The notes: generated by a model not told the origin, from the sequence alone. A stretch of DNA of 64,000 bases from Paraspadella gotoi (GCA_051294375.1 CM119263.1:12689723-12753722); one strand, 5' to 3'. Shown: positions 18,051-30,858, counted from the stretch's first letter. Translations and numbers: made by a program.

Positions 18051-20231
18051 TTCGGACGCCTCGGTCTCCTCTTTGAGATTCAGAGACTCCTCCCCTACGA
18101 GTCATGCATTCCCCGTTTTTCCCGCATGATGAAGAGATGCCGTCCAATCTGATTGAAATAGATAAGGGATAATTGATTTTTTTTTTGGAGAAAATTTACT
18201 TGAGTGGGCAACCAAAGATTTACTTTCGTATGCCAGTCCCACAAATGATCTCAAGAACTAGGGTGAGGCTGATTTGAGCCTCGCCAGTTGACCAGAATTC
18301 AGGATAAACGGTAGGGCGGCTTCCCTACCCTACCCGAATTCAAAGATACAGAGTCGAGATTTGAGAATTATATTCGGCACAACTTTCAACTTGGAAAACT
18401 GGTTTCTTTCTGTTAGAAAATACCGGTTTAAAAAGCATGAGTGTAAAAGCATGAATTAATTTTACAAGCGAAAAGAGTGAAAATAGTGAAAATAGTGAAA
18501 AATTGCTATGAAAAATAGAATCTCAATTAATGAAGTGAATCATGATATGACCTCCATAAGAAGGAAATTAATTCTAATTAATTAGCTCATAGATTTAATC
18601 AAGAATGTCATTTTCTGTTCTTAACAATTTAAAATATCTATTTTTAGCAACAATGTTTAATGACGTTAAACATTCAATTTAAAAAAAAAATCGTTGAACC
18701 AGTCAGTCAAGTCTGTCTAAACCGGTTTTTTCTTCTTCTATTGGTATTGCAGCCTCGTACTTCAAAACGGGTCTCCAAGCGACCCATTCATCAGCTTCAG
18801 TTCACTTCATACAATCATAGCCTTAGAATCTTTTCAAATCTTTCTGAAATAATGCGATTTTAAACTCTTAAAAGTCACAAAAACGGTTTAACTGCTACTG
18901 TGTAGCTAGGATAACAATCCACACATGGTTTTTTTTTTTTCAATATCAACAAGGTGAAAACGAATCAATATATCCTCTCTTGACTTAGTTGCCCCTTGGA
19001 GGCCGAAGAGATAAACAAGACTTCCAAACCTGAAATTACTCGTCGACTTGCTTTTCATGCGGAGTTGATGTATGAATTAAGTTTTCAAAATTGGAAATTG
19101 ACGTGGAATATTGCAAATCTTTTTGACCAGATCTTAAAAGAAAAAAAATTTAACGGGAGAATTCGAAGTAAATTTAGAAGCTCAAGACGAAAAATTGATA
19201 TTACATCTGTACGCCTTTATGACGAGTATATTTCGCGATGAGGTATTGATGTTTGATGTAGCAAAGCAAAAAAAGATCTATTGCGTTGATGCAGATAACT
19301 ACTTAGTTAAATTCACATTTAAATTGTTGTAAGAGTTCCAATGCTCGCGAAAGCAGAAATGAGATTCATGTTTTTGAAAGACGCTCTGGGTTTAAAGGTT
19401 GCTTCAATAATTTCAGAGAAATCCGAATAACAGAAAATAAAAACCAATTTGACATCAACTTGTTTACATTCTGCAACCAAAGTCTTTCTTATTCCATGTA
19501 TTTGTAATATTTTCGCAACTTATTTTCTGGAAATTTTGAATTTATGCATTTAAAATCTGTTTAATGTTTATTCGTTTAAGTCATTATGAAAGCTAATTTT
19601 TTTATAAACCAGCTTTAAGTGGATTGGGTCCAACGTTCAGAGGAACAAACATATAGACCAACTTATGTGTTTATGTTTTTTTACTTTTGTATGAATGACA
19701 GACTTGTGAAGAAAAAAGAAAATAAATAGAATTTTAAAGTCTGGAAGACGCCGTTTCACAAAAGTATAAAAGTCATTAACATGGTTTAAAAAATGTGACA
19801 AAATTTATTTACACCCAAAATCATGTCAAGATTTTACTATTTTTTTTGCAAACAGATCCTGCGGGCCCTTGAAATCATGCACGCCAAAAACACACTTGTT
19901 TTAATTACAAATTATCACGAAAATTTAAGATGAAAGATAAAAAAACAAACTAAAATTCTTTTAAATTTGTGTTAAATAAAAAAAAAAACTGTAATAAAAA
20001 AAAAGATTTCTGGGGTGAAAATTTAAAAGAAAATTTAATATAAAGCGTAAAAAAATCGAGTCAGGACGAAACACGAATCGAAAGAGATTAATCGTGACAA
20101 AGAGAGAATCAGTTCTATTATGCGAAATCTACGAATGACGATCAAAACCAAAACAGAAAAAAAACAGAAACACGAACGGACGAGGAATCGAATTCTGTTC
20201 TAAAGTCAGCAGATTTAGCCGTTCCACTGTT
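18051..20231. other. AT-rich spacer upstream of MGAT5 and downstream of BBS4
   Basis: No conserved coding exon was recognised. Open frames at 18996-19241 and around 19800 are short and AT-rich and do not match frame-for-frame between the two copies. The segment should hold the MGAT5 promoter on its left and the BBS4 3' untranslated region on its right. Two small stem-loops lie at 18265-18341. Confidence 0.55.
18265..18341. other. Pair of short stem-loops
   Basis: GAGGCT/AGCCTC (18265-18282, 6-bp stem) is followed by GGTAGGG/CCCTACC (18310-18329, 7-bp stem). The second is bracketed by GAATTC at 18295 and 18336. The first stem is kept in the second copy near 41230. The function is unknown. Confidence 0.4.
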
Positions 20232-20363
20232 TCAGTCGTTGTTGTTGTTATTGTTGTTGGCGGTCTCGTTGTTGTTTTCTGCTCGAAAGTTGTCTTCGTC
20301 GTTGCGAGAGGGAACGTTCGTCGAGCCGAATTGAATGGCAGGTCCGAGGCGTCCGACAACGTC
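20232..20363 (-). CDS. BBS4: BBS4, last coding exon
   Basis: Encodes 43 residues beginning [18 protein letters not shown] and ending in an Asn-rich tail before TGA. It joins in phase to exon 8 (ends ...DGDLQ at 25079) through an AG acceptor preceded by a (TC)n/(TTTC)n intron on the gene's strand. It aligns with the end of vertebrate BBS4, around AQKLGAALQVG. This copy is 132 nt and open. The duplicate at 43193-43323 is 131 nt and frameshifted. The exon sits exactly at the point where the window's good sequence gives way to the inverted low-quality block. Confidence 0.75.
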   Translation of the reverse strand, partial: DVVGRLGPAIQFGSTNVPSRNDEDNFRAENNNETANNNNNNND

Positions 20364-20371
20364 CTTAACTC

Positions 20372-20406
<35 letters not shown>

Positions 20407-20414
20407 CTCTCTCT
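20372..20414 (+). repeat. (TC)n microsatellite at the inversion junction
   Basis: An interrupted CT tract, the reverse complement of the GA tract at 47847-47977. It directly precedes the acceptor of the inverted CCSAP exon 3 copy. Confidence 0.9.
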
Positions 20415-20418
20415 CAAG

Positions 20419-20962
20419 TCACCCAGATGTCCAACCTCTCGTCGACTTCCAAATCGCCTCGCATCCCCTTCGCGCATCGCTTGCCCGAGGACGGAGATGC
20501 CCCATTCGTCCTTTCGCCCGCGGTCATGACGAAGCCCGCGTCGGCGACAGCGCACTCTTAACGTTCGGCGCCTCACAGAGATTCGCCAAGTCTGCCGTCG
20601 ATGCTGCATCGAGAACCGCCGCGCAGGTAAACGGTAGAGAGGGGCAGATGGAAGTGAGAAGGGAGGAAAATTACTTTTTTTGGTACGAGATACTTTTCTA
20701 AATATTTCTGATGGTCGTAAAACTATAATTAATTGATTGAATAATTTATAATAATACATTTTACCATAGGTTCTAGTAACGACGGGCGTTGACGTCCGGA
20801 GGAATGCACTCCGACCGCCGCTCAATCGCTCGCTTTCGAGGAAAAACGCGAGAGGAAACTCGAAATGGCGGTCGGATACGAGGAAAAATACGCGGGAAAA
20901 CAGGAGGCGGAGAGCAGACGGCCCTCCACTCGAAACCGTGCCTCTGACTGCTGCACAAATGA
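20419..20962 (+). pseudogene. Broken inverted copy of CCSAP-like exons 3 and 4
   Basis: Exon 3 (20419-20625) and exon 4 (20777 to about 20962) match 47843-47629 and 47483-47298. Indels put the conserved FNVRAS segment and the terminal block out of frame. The upstream CCSAP exons are missing from this side. This is most likely an assembly duplicate, not a decayed gene. Confidence 0.75.
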
Positions 20963-21804
20963 GGAGAGGAATGTCTGATTTGGGATACCTTATACTAGTA
21001 GTAGCTCGAATTTCGAATCTCATTTCGATACGGAACTGTTTAGTAATAATGTTAATGGCGTAAGGAAGAAAGAAATGTCAATTAGAATAACATTTGAAAC
21101 TTGGTTAAGAGAAGGTTCATTCACCTTCACATGCGTTGATCTTAGATGTATTAGAGAAATACATCGAGAAACTATTATCGTAGAGAGCACGAGAAAAGAG
21201 GAAGGTCTTTTCTTTGCAATTATTAGTATGGACTTTTTGTTATTGTCGTTATTATTTTTTGCATGGAAAGCATGAAAAAGTATTTTTTAAGTATTGATAA
21301 TCAGATTAAAGATTTAAATCGTCTCGATTCGTCTCGCATCTCTGTGCTAAATTTATAGAAAATTAAAGAAAATTCCTGAAACGATTTGTTTGTAATCATA
21401 ATTGTTGTTTCGGAAAAATGCTCTTTTTTCTATATTTGGTGAGTATGAAATTGGCAAAAAAGTTAAAATGATCACGTTTTCTTCAATGATTTTCAGTTTT
21501 CGGTATGCATGGATTTGGTGTGTTTACTAATAGATTGGCGTTATGCAAGCTTTTATTGCCTCGTTATAAAAAAATGCTATCACGGTTTCCTTTTACTTTT
21601 ATCTTAAACCGACTATCATGCATTTGTTGTTACAAATGTTATCTACAAAAAATTTTCCGAAAAACATAAAAGAATAAAAAAGGAAACTCAACTGAGCGCC
21701 GGGTAATGTACGGTAACGCGGAGACCGACGCTCACTTGACCGCCACAGCCGCCGCCTGACTGTGATCGAAGAAAAAGTCAAAGGTAACTGATTTGGATTG
21801 ATTG

Positions 21805-21855
21805 ATTCATTCATTCATTCATTCATTCATTCATTCATTCATTCATTCATTCATA
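21805..21855. repeat. (ATTC)n tetranucleotide array
   Basis: About twelve ATTC units. It recurs inverted as (AATG)n near 46411-46456 in the same intron-side position of BBS4. Confidence 0.9.
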
Positions 21856-21963
21856 TAATAATTAATTTGTTCGACGAGCTTCGATTTTGATTGATTTTGG
21901 TTGATTACTGAAGTTTATTAGCTTTAACTAAATGATAAATACATCACCGCAACTACGTTTCAG

Positions 21964-24363
21964 CTCTAATTCAGAGGCCTTCAAGCTCCGAAACCGCGCG
22001 TCGCAAAGCTGCGGACTGCCAATTTCCGAACGACGCAATTGCTCATCCCCTTCACTTCACCATGAACGAGTAGAGACGTGCAAGTCCTTGATTCGGGAGC
22101 GATGGCCGGCAGACGCAAGGAATTTGTGAATACGCCATTTCACGTTTCAGGGTGTGATGCGGAATCATTTAAAAATAGTGAATTAGATTATGTCAATTTT
22201 AATTTCACTAATTTTCCTATAATTATCTAAATATAAAAAAAACTGTGGTTTATAATAAAAGGTCAAAACCTTTTCGAACATAAATTATGTTGTTGTACAA
22301 TGTTTATACCGTCTTTGTTGGCTCAACGTAAACAACAGCAGAAGAGAGAGAGTGGCGTTGTTTCTCGTCCTTCATCTTTTCGTTCCTTGTCAGGCAGGTT
22401 TTTGCCCTGACAGGTGCTTGGCGTGAAAAAAAAAAATAAACCCTCATTTTCAGGCTTGATCATGCGCCAGGTAGCGGCCATATCCAACAGCGCTAGACCT
22501 TTTCCAGACCTGCACTCTGTTTTGGAACCGCACTCGAGCGAAACTTCAAGCAGGCTGCGCGGTTGCTCTCTTCTCATGGCGCGACACAAGGCGGCCATCC
22601 GAGGTCTACAGCCGAGACGGAGAAACGCGTCCGTCTCTGACGATTGGGAAGTTTTTCACAACAAGGCCGTCATGCTACTTGCTACTCAAAGATTTTTCGC
22701 CGCCGCTGAGGGGCTGTTCGACAAAGCCGTTGCAGACGGCACAGCGGGATCTCACGTCAGTTTCGAGGATCGACTTTAATTGCATCCTCATTTAATTTAA
22801 CTAATTCTAACCTGCTAGGAATAATAGTCTAGTCCGGATCAAAGGTGTTTAAAGTTCATGGGTGGGTCCTCTCTTTCGGCCGTGGCTAACCTGGATTACC
22901 ATGTCCTTCTCTTAGGTATAAAATGCTAGGAAAGCTTCACATAATGGGAAGGAAACTCCAAGAAAAAGCAGTCAACGTTTACACCCAGGCTGTTTGAGGC
23001 ATTTTCCGGAGAACCCGGAAATATTGACAACGTTAGGATTGTTGTTCTGCAGGTGAATTGCGTTTTTCTAATTCAAAATGGAAACATTTTAAAACTAATC
23101 TAATTTATAATTTACTACTAATTTAAAATAAATTTTATTAAAATCCAGATGCCAATGTCCAAAAGGGGCCTTCGAACATCTGGGCAACGCCTAACACTTC
23201 GACCTACATACGAAAAGGCCATCTTGGCTGCGGTTCCGTTTGATGCAGAGCACAACGACTTCGACGTTGCACTCACCAAATACAGAGTCGCCACCGTTAA
23301 GGTCGCTTTTTTTCCGTATTTACTTTTTCACCATTTATTCTCGGATCGTTTCCGACATATTTATTTGATTAAATCGAGTTTTTATCCGATTACCTCGCTC
23401 GCGTTCGCTCTTGTCCCTGGATTTATTTTTTATTCTTATATTACTCTCACAGATAAAATGCCACGTTAAATAATAAATTAAAAAAAAAACAGTGTTTAGC
23501 GATCGTTATTTTAATATATGTTCGGCGTCCCTTTTGTCCCGAATTCGTGCGCAAAATTGTAAATTAATATAATTAATCAACGATCATTTATTCTTTTTTT
23601 TCCTCCCCCTCCTCTTAGATGGCCGGAATCCTCTCAATTATTGGAACAACATAGGGATGTGTTTTTACGGGAAAGAAAAGGTTTGTGCTGCCATCTCCTG
23701 CCTCAAACGCGCCAATTACTTAGCCCGTTTGACTGGAAGATACTTCACAATCTCGTCTGGTCCATTTAACCATGCAGCAGGTAAAGTTAAGTAAGTGTGA
23801 ATACTTATGAAGTTAGGTGAACGCATCGAATCTATCGATCCATCATCGATTACTCATCAGTTCAATCAATCAATCTATAAGTAAAACGAATCATTAATCT
23901 ACTTTGATCATGCTTATTAATCAGTTTTTGGAGAAAAACGTCTTGCGTTTCTCATACGCCTACCTCTTTGTTTCCAAACAGTACGCTCGCCTTTCCTTTC
24001 TCTTCGCGCCATTAATCTCCGGCCAAAGAACGCTTCTCTCTACATGTTGTGCCGTCCGCTCTCACGAACTGGAGGATCTAGAGACGCCAAGAGAGCGTAT
24101 CAGGTGTATCCCAAGGACTGGTGTAAATGATTCCATTCGCTGATTAATTTTCGAAACTTCTCGATTTTCTTAAACCTCCTTCGTCCTTCGACTCGTGTTC
24201 AGGAGGCGATTAACTGGAGCCGGACAACCTCTACGCCGAGTCAACGTCACGATATTTCTCGTCAACTGGGCGATGTTGACGGGGGGCGCGACGAGTACCA
24301 AGAGACCGACCCCTCTTGCAGGATCAGTTGAAGAAGCGGCCGGGAGGTCGACGGGGATTGCAG
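21964..24363 (+). pseudogene. Broken inverted copy of BBS4 exons 2-8
   Basis: All seven internal BBS4 exons can be traced in order on the + strand. Recognisable pieces include LMARHKAAI near 22577, [12 protein letters not shown] near 22636 and the exon 7 region near 23980-24105, but each exon carries frameshifting indels. In exon 6 it keeps the TGGAAG (Trp-Lys) that the copy at 44.5 kb has lost, so it remains useful for consensus. Probable assembly duplicate. Confidence 0.8.
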
Positions 24364-24419
24364 GTGTGGGTTGAAATATGGAGCAGTTTCGTTGTTTATT
24401 TGTTTTATTTTAGAGAATA

Positions 24420-24533
24420 ATCCTTCTTTCTTTCTTTCTTTTTCTTTCTTCTTTCTTTCTTTCTTTCTTATCTTTCTTTTTTCTTTCTTTCTTTGCTTTC
24501 TTTCTTTCTTAATTCTCTCTCTCTTCTTTCTCA

Positions 24534-24621
<88 letters not shown>

Positions 24622-24630
24622 ACTCTCTCT
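24420..24630. repeat. (TTTC)n then (TC)n compound microsatellite
   Basis: An interrupted TTTC array followed by CT tracts. It corresponds, inverted, to 43640-43850 within BBS4 intron 8. Confidence 0.9.
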
Positions 24631-24863
24631 TCGAACATACAAAAACTCAATGCACATTTTTCCACGATTAAGACAAGTAATCAAAACATGCTATTTACAA
24701 CTTTTTTGGTTGCGATTGTCCTAACTTTTTAAGGCGTTTTTTATTGTTATTAAAAGTTTTTGCCGAGGTAGTTCTGTATTTATTTAAAAGGTTACATAAG
24801 CCGCATTAACGTCGCCCAATGCTGTATCTGCTTTTATACTTATACACTTTCTCTCTCGTCTCT

Positions 24864-24865
<2 letters not shown>

Positions 24866-24938
<73 letters not shown>
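24866..24938. repeat. (TC)n microsatellite next to an assembly gap
   Basis: A long pure CT tract ending just before the N run. It is the inverted counterpart of the GA tract at 43350-43427. Confidence 0.9.
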
Positions 24939-24939
<1 letters not shown>

Positions 24940-24959
24940 CCCTCCTCTCTCGTTAAGGA

Positions 24960-24984
24960 NNNNNNNNNNNNNNNNNNNNNNNNN
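24960..24984. other. Assembly gap (25 N)
   Basis: Exactly 25 undetermined bases, the same length as the gap at 25538. A fixed length suggests a placeholder of unknown true size. Confidence 1.
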
Positions 24985-24985
24985 A

Positions 24986-25017
<32 letters not shown>

Positions 25018-25018
25018 A
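24985..25018. repeat. (GAAA)n array at contig edge
   Basis: AAAG units at the left edge of the 553-base island. This is the broken end of the BBS4 intron 8 tetranucleotide array. Confidence 0.9.
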
Positions 25019-25078
25019 ATTATTTCTCTAAAATAAACAAATAAACAACGAAACTGCTCCCAATATTTCAACCCACAC

Positions 25079-25474
25079 CTGCAAATCCCCGTCGACCTCC
25101 CGGCCGTTCTTCAACTGATCCTGCAAGAGGGCGTCGGTCTCTTGGTACTGTCGCGCCGCCGCCGTCAACTCGCCGCAGTTGACGAGAAATATCGTGACGT
25201 TGACTCGGGCGTAGAGGTTGTCCGGCTCCAGTTTAATCGCCTCCTGAACACGAAGTCGAAGGGACGAAGGAGGTTAAGAAAATCGAGAAGTTCTCGAAAA
25301 ATTAATCAGCGAATGGAATCATTTACACCAGTCCTTGGGATACACCTGATACGCCTTCTTGGCGTTCTCTAGATCCTCCAGGTTCGTGAGAGCGACGGCC
25401 AACAACATGTAGAGAGAAGCGTTCTTTGGCCGGAGATTAATGGCGGCGGAGAGAAAGTGAAAGGCGGAGGCGTA
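25079..25474 (-). CDS. BBS4: BBS4 exons 7 and 8, the only intact copies
   Basis: Exon 7 (25474-25346, 129 nt) encodes [18 protein letters not shown] through [12 protein letters not shown]. Exon 8 (25243-25079, 165 nt) encodes [20 protein letters not shown] through [10 protein letters not shown]. Both are tetratricopeptide-type helices matching the C-terminal part of vertebrate BBS4, where [13 protein letters not shown] is nearly identical. Both are in phase 0 with clean splice sites. The same exons at 44301-44175 and 44073-43911 are each two bases short, and the inverted copy is also broken. The exons lie on a 553-base island between two 25-N gaps. Confidence 0.9.
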
Positions 25475-25537
25475 CTGTTTGGAAACAAAGAGGTAGGCGA
25501 TGAGAACGCAAACCGTTTTTCTCAAAAACTGATTAAA

Positions 25538-25562
25538 NNNNNNNNNNNNNNNNNNNNNNNNN
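25538..25562. other. Assembly gap (25 N)
   Basis: A second run of exactly 25 N. To its left the island ends ...CTGATTAAA, which continues at about 44365. To its right the direct duplicate starts at the equivalent of position 771. Confidence 1.
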
Positions 25563-27469
25563 CACCCTCTCTCCGGTCGCGTCAATAAAAATAGAGAAAT
25601 TAGGGCAGAGATTCATCGGGTGGTTTGAAGACCGCGCGTCTTGAGAGGAGAGAACCGAACGAGGGAGAGAGATGAGAGAGGCGGGACTGAGGGGCAGAGG
25701 GTGGCGGGCGGAGGTGACCCTAAAACGGAGAAAGAGAGGGACTATTATAGGGGCATGGGAAGTGAGAGGATTTAAAAAGGCGAGTCAGGTAAGAGATGCA
25801 AAAGGAAAGGCATGAAACGTAGGGGCAAGGAAAAGCATAGTTTAATAACAGGTACGACGTCCGAAAATGGCGTACGCCTTCGGGGCAGCGCGCGAGGGAA
25901 CGCGCTCAAACGGAGTTAAAAGAGTGACATGGGAGGACCCCCTCTCTCTTTAACGAGGAAGAGCTCTAAAAAAGGGAGGGCGCCCTCTGAAACGAGAGGG
26001 GCGCCCTTTCGATTGTCTTGTTCGTCAACCGAAAAACCGAAGTCGGACAACAACTGCGAAAAATTACTTTTTCGACGTCTACCGCGGAAAAACGTTAAAA
26101 AGTGTCACTCTCGCCGATTATCCGCCAGGCTTTAATCCCCTTTTTTCCCTCTCTGCTCGCCTCTCTCCTCCTCTCGTCTCTCTCTCTCTCTCTCTCCTCT
26201 CTTCTCGTCTCTCTCTCCTCTCTCTCTCTCTCTTCTCTCTCTCTCATCTCTCGCTTTCTCTTCCATTCCCCGCTTCCTCTCTCATGAAATGAAAACTAAA
26301 AAGAAGTAGAAAGTTTGATTGGAGTTCTCTCCGGACACTTCTGGTGATCTATTGATTTCCTTCTAATTTCCGTGAAATTAATCATTAATTGAAGATAACC
26401 TCGATAAACTACGCCGATTACTGTTAATTAAAGTAATAAGATTTTCAATAATTGAATAAAGACGATTTTATCGGATGTAAGTATTGGCTGTATATAATGA
26501 ATAATTCCTATAAACCCAAAGCCTTTTGGATAATAATAATTGATATTTTTTTTTAATTGATTTTTTAATTTTTAAATTTGAATTTAAAACCAATGTAATT
26601 ATTATAACTAGATAGTTAATAAACCATTTTAAACAATCTGATCTTGTTAGGGGCTCGCTCAAAAAGTTACACTAAGAAAGCTCATAGGGAGAGCTACATA
26701 TACAGAAAGTGGAAAGAAGCGAAAGAAACTACGAGGGCTGTTTACACTCTTGTTCTTCTACTTTCAGTGGCTGAAAGGAAAGAAGGAAAAACAGGCGAAA
26801 GGAGCTCCGCCTCTTTAGAACCACAGATAACTGCCCCGCCATATACTCGAGAATGTCTGTTTTTAACCAGAGGGTGATGAAGGGAACAGAAAGAAAAAGA
26901 AGGTGAAGGAAAGTAACGAAGAAGGAGATAGAAAGACGAAGAAAGGAAAGGAGCATCTCGTGTTCGATTTTTTCTTTTGAGTATAAGAAAAGTGTACGTA
27001 ATCGGTAGAATAGGAAGGTTAAAAAAAAAATCAAGAAAAAACTACCAAATTGTTTTCCCAACTAAAATCAATGAGACATACTCGGTCTTTTTCCTTCACC
27101 TACCCGACCTTTCCTCTCCTTTTTTTCCTATCCCGTCGCAAATCCATTTGTTTGTTGCAATCAAACAACCTTCGCCCTGGAAACAAACAACGAAATTAAA
27201 GACCCTTATTTTTTCTTTGCTTAACGTCGGTATCAGGCGCACGGAAAGAAAGGAGGTGAAACGAGCTGGAGTGAGGAATTTCGGGTTAGCTTTTAAGGCC
27301 AAAAAAGCTACTCATTGTTTTATATTTGATATATTTATCTGGCCCTGGAAAAAATGGGAAAAAACCCGAAGTTGGGAAATTCAACAGCGAGAAACGATAT
27401 AAGAAAGGAATTCAAGTGGAGGAAATGAATAGAAAGCGAGAGAGAAGAGAGAGAGAGAGACGAGGAGAG

Positions 27470-27513
<44 letters not shown>

Positions 27514-28994
27514 ATGGAAGGAACGAAGGAAATGATCCCCAGGAAATAAAAAGAGGTCCCCCCCGGGGGAAAAAAAAAAAAAGTTAACCCCAGCCACCCG
27601 GAAAAAAAAGGGGAAAGAGAAAGAAACCAATGGAAGTGAAATCAAGCGGCGAATTAGCAATGACGCAGGAAGAAGAACGAAAGGTGACGGCGAAGAAGTA
27701 GGTTGTGGGAAGATGGTTTCCGCGGAAGGAGTGAAGAGAGTAAGAGAGCAGAAACAGAACTAAGTCACTGGATGTGGTAATCCCTGGATCAGTGAACTTC
27801 ATATAGATATCGAGAGGTAGAGGGTACTACATGATGATTACGTTATACATGAAATTGGTAACCAATATAATAATTATCCATCATTTAATAAATAAGCTAA
27901 TCTTGCCCTGACTGGACAGGCTTTGGTAGTTTAATGGCCTCCAGTCACCCATCACACTCTTATATTCTATTTGAACAAATAGGAATGCGGCAGATCAAAT
28001 ATGTCTAAATCGATGAATGCAAATTCATTTGCTGTAACCTTCTTCTAAACCCTAACCAATTCCGCTGTGGTTTAAATAGTTTTATTCATGAAGTGTTCCA
28101 GGCGAAACAAAAATTCCCCTTTTTTATTGTTAAGAACCTGAATCATAAAAAAATCACAGGCAAAGAAACAGAAGCAAATTTCCTCTTCTCGATCATTCTT
28201 CATCCTCGCCTTCCTAATCTTTTTCTTTCTCTTCCTCCCCTTCCCCTCCTCAACCTTTAATTTCACGAGTAAACGCCGAGGTCGTAACTGACGGCAGAGG
28301 TCCTTCTCTCGTCGCCGAGCTCCGACTCCCTGCCCGCACCGCCCGCCTTCCGCCCGTCCCTTGTTCCTTTTCTCCCAGAGCCCTTAACTTCTAACCCCCC
28401 CCCCTTCTTCACCACGAGCCCGGCCGAAGGGGGCCAAGGAGAAGAAGACAGCGGGAAATGATTGACTTAAACTCCGTAAAATCTGTTCTTCTGTTTAGAT
28501 TTATCTCGGTGAGTGGACCGCCCTGACAAATAAAAGCGCCCCAGCGACAGCGGACGACCTGAAGAAAAAAGAGGAGGAGAGGAGGAGGATTGCGAAGAGA
28601 AGGGGAAGAGGAAGAGAGGAGCAAACGGGGAAAAAGGTAATTGCGAGAGAGAGGAGAGAGAAGAGATGAGAGAGAGAGAGAGAGAGAGAGAAGAGAGAGA
28701 GAGAAGAGGAGAAGGAGAAGAGAGAGAGAGAGAGAGAGAGGGGAGAGGCAGGAGAGTGAGGAAACGCCCTCTCGCGACTCCTCTCGACTGTTTGCTCAAT
28801 CACGAGCTTCTAACCTAAAGAAGGGAAAGAAAAGAGAAGGTGGAGATCGAAAGAAGGTAAGGAGATAAGGAAAGATAAAGGACTGGGGGTCCGCGGCGCT
28901 GATATCGTGATGGTACGGATTGAAGAACGCAAGCGCGGTTTGGGTTGGAGGACAAAGGAAAGAAGAAAGGAAAGAAGGAAGACGAAGGAAAGAA

Positions 28995-29031
<37 letters not shown>

Positions 29032-30827
29032 AAAAAGAAAGAAAAGAAAGAAAGAGAAAAAAAACGAAAATAAGAAAATTGGAAAAGACAAGAAAGTGAT
29101 TTGAGAAAAAAAGGTTAAGTTAGAGAGTTGATTGAAATGGAAAGAACACGAAGTAAGTTCTCTGTGGTAAAAAAAAAGGAAAAGAAAAACACTGAAAAAA
29201 AGAAACCGCGGGAAGAAAAAATAAGGACTTGAAAGTCCTAAGCAAGAAAAAAGTTGATAGAAGTGAAAAAGAGTGGAAGAAAGAGTCAAGGCGAGGATGA
29301 AAGTTCTTCGGATGAACTTCTTTGTTGCTCGAAAAATCCCAAGCTCTTTTTGAAAGAACGCTTTTGACGTTGTTTCCCGCGTCATTTTTGACGTCGGTTT
29401 TGACGTTCGAGCTTTCCCGATGGCCTTTTCCGTTTCCTTTACGAATACGTAGGGTTTTCCTACGTACGCTGTTTATATTGTTGCTAAATCCAGCAGCTTC
29501 TTCCCATTCGTAGTACTATTTAGTATTATTATCGGACCGCTTTCGGTTAGTTTTTAATTTCCTCGCTCCGTTTCAAAAATATCACGCATTGTTTGGAAAG
29601 ACTCCCTTATGTGTTCTCCTTAAATCTCATCGTTCTTCTTTGCCGTCTCACGTCGAATCGTGACACCCATGCATTCTGCCTCGTGGGCAGTGGCGGAAAG
29701 GCTGGACGAGCCTCAACAAGGCGGACGCCGCAACTACGGCTGTCATCATCGTGATATTCTCCCTGGAACAAGTCGAAGATATATTACGAAAAAGACAGGG
29801 GATATCTTTGCGTGCGCCGTGAGGTCGGCCGTCGTGTCTTCTCTAATTCTACTGTACCGTGCGAAAAAAAAGTTTTAATAAACCCGTCGAACTTCTACCC
29901 GTATTTCTTTTTCAAAAAAAATGTGCAGAGACAACAACGACTAACTAAGACAACGAAGAACCCAGCGAGTCCGACGACCCAAGCGACGGACGACTTCTCA
30001 TGACTCGAACGTGGGGACAGAAATTCCTGAAACTGAGTTATGAAATTCAAATGACGTTAATTCAAATTTAAATCAAGAGTTGGAGAGAGAAATAAAAAAA
30101 ACGCGATAGAAATGAAGTCGGCGCTCGATAGGCGCGTGCAAGAGAGAGATCCCGACGTCTCTCGCTCTCTGTCCCCTCTCTCGCTTGGCGCGGGCTCCCG
30201 TTGATTAGTTGGAAGAGAGAATCACGAGCGCTCTGAGAAGTTAACACCTGATTTCCAACATATAAGTGACATATTTTTGTTCTAGTGCGCTTTTATGAAT
30301 AAAATATAAATTGTCCAATTTTTTTTCCCGTTATTATTAAAGTCTATGTTTCGTAATCCTTTCGCAATTCTGGCGAAAACGTATTAGGCATTTACTTCTT
30401 AATTGTGCATTATTTTTAAAAATTTTTAAAACTATTTTCCACTACGCATTTGTTTTCTTTCGGATTTGTCTCGGTCGTTATTTTTCAATGTTCATTCCTC
30501 CGAATTTCTCATCAATTTTTTTCAACAAAATTTCTACAATGTTGGTTTATTTAAAAATCACCCTACAATCTTCTTTCTTAGGTTTGCTTTTCTCATGTTA
30601 ATCAAATCTTAATTTTCACGATTCTCACTTTTGCGTTTCCGCGCCGTTTTAGTTCGGACTTCGACTTATCAATAATTCCCGCTCCTCTTCCCTCTCCTTA
30701 TCTGCTTCTTGTCGTCCTTTCCAGAAAACTTTTTTCATCCCTCCGACGCCCACTATCCTCACAGACGTCCTCTCTCTTCTCTCTCTCTCTCTACTCTCTC
30801 TCTCTCTCCTCTCATCTTCTCTCTGCT

Positions 30828-30858
<31 letters not shown>

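Larger units (their letters stand above)
20364..24959. other. Inverted low-quality duplicate of about 43324-47976
   Basis: The + strand here reads as the reverse complement of the BBS4/CCSAP region further right: CCSAP exons 3-4, then BBS4 exons 2-8, then the TTTC/TC microsatellites. Every coding exon has small indels. At its right end (ending GTTAAGGA before the N gap) it reads back into the reverse complement of its own left flank (TCCTTAAC near 20360), as a foldback read would. I interpret it as uncorrected gap fill, with a real inversion as the alternative. Confidence 0.8.

Noticed and set aside
18996-19241. 81-residue AT-rich open frame upstream of MGAT5
   Set aside because: Not preserved in frame in the second copy, no recognisable motif, and composition like the surrounding non-coding DNA.
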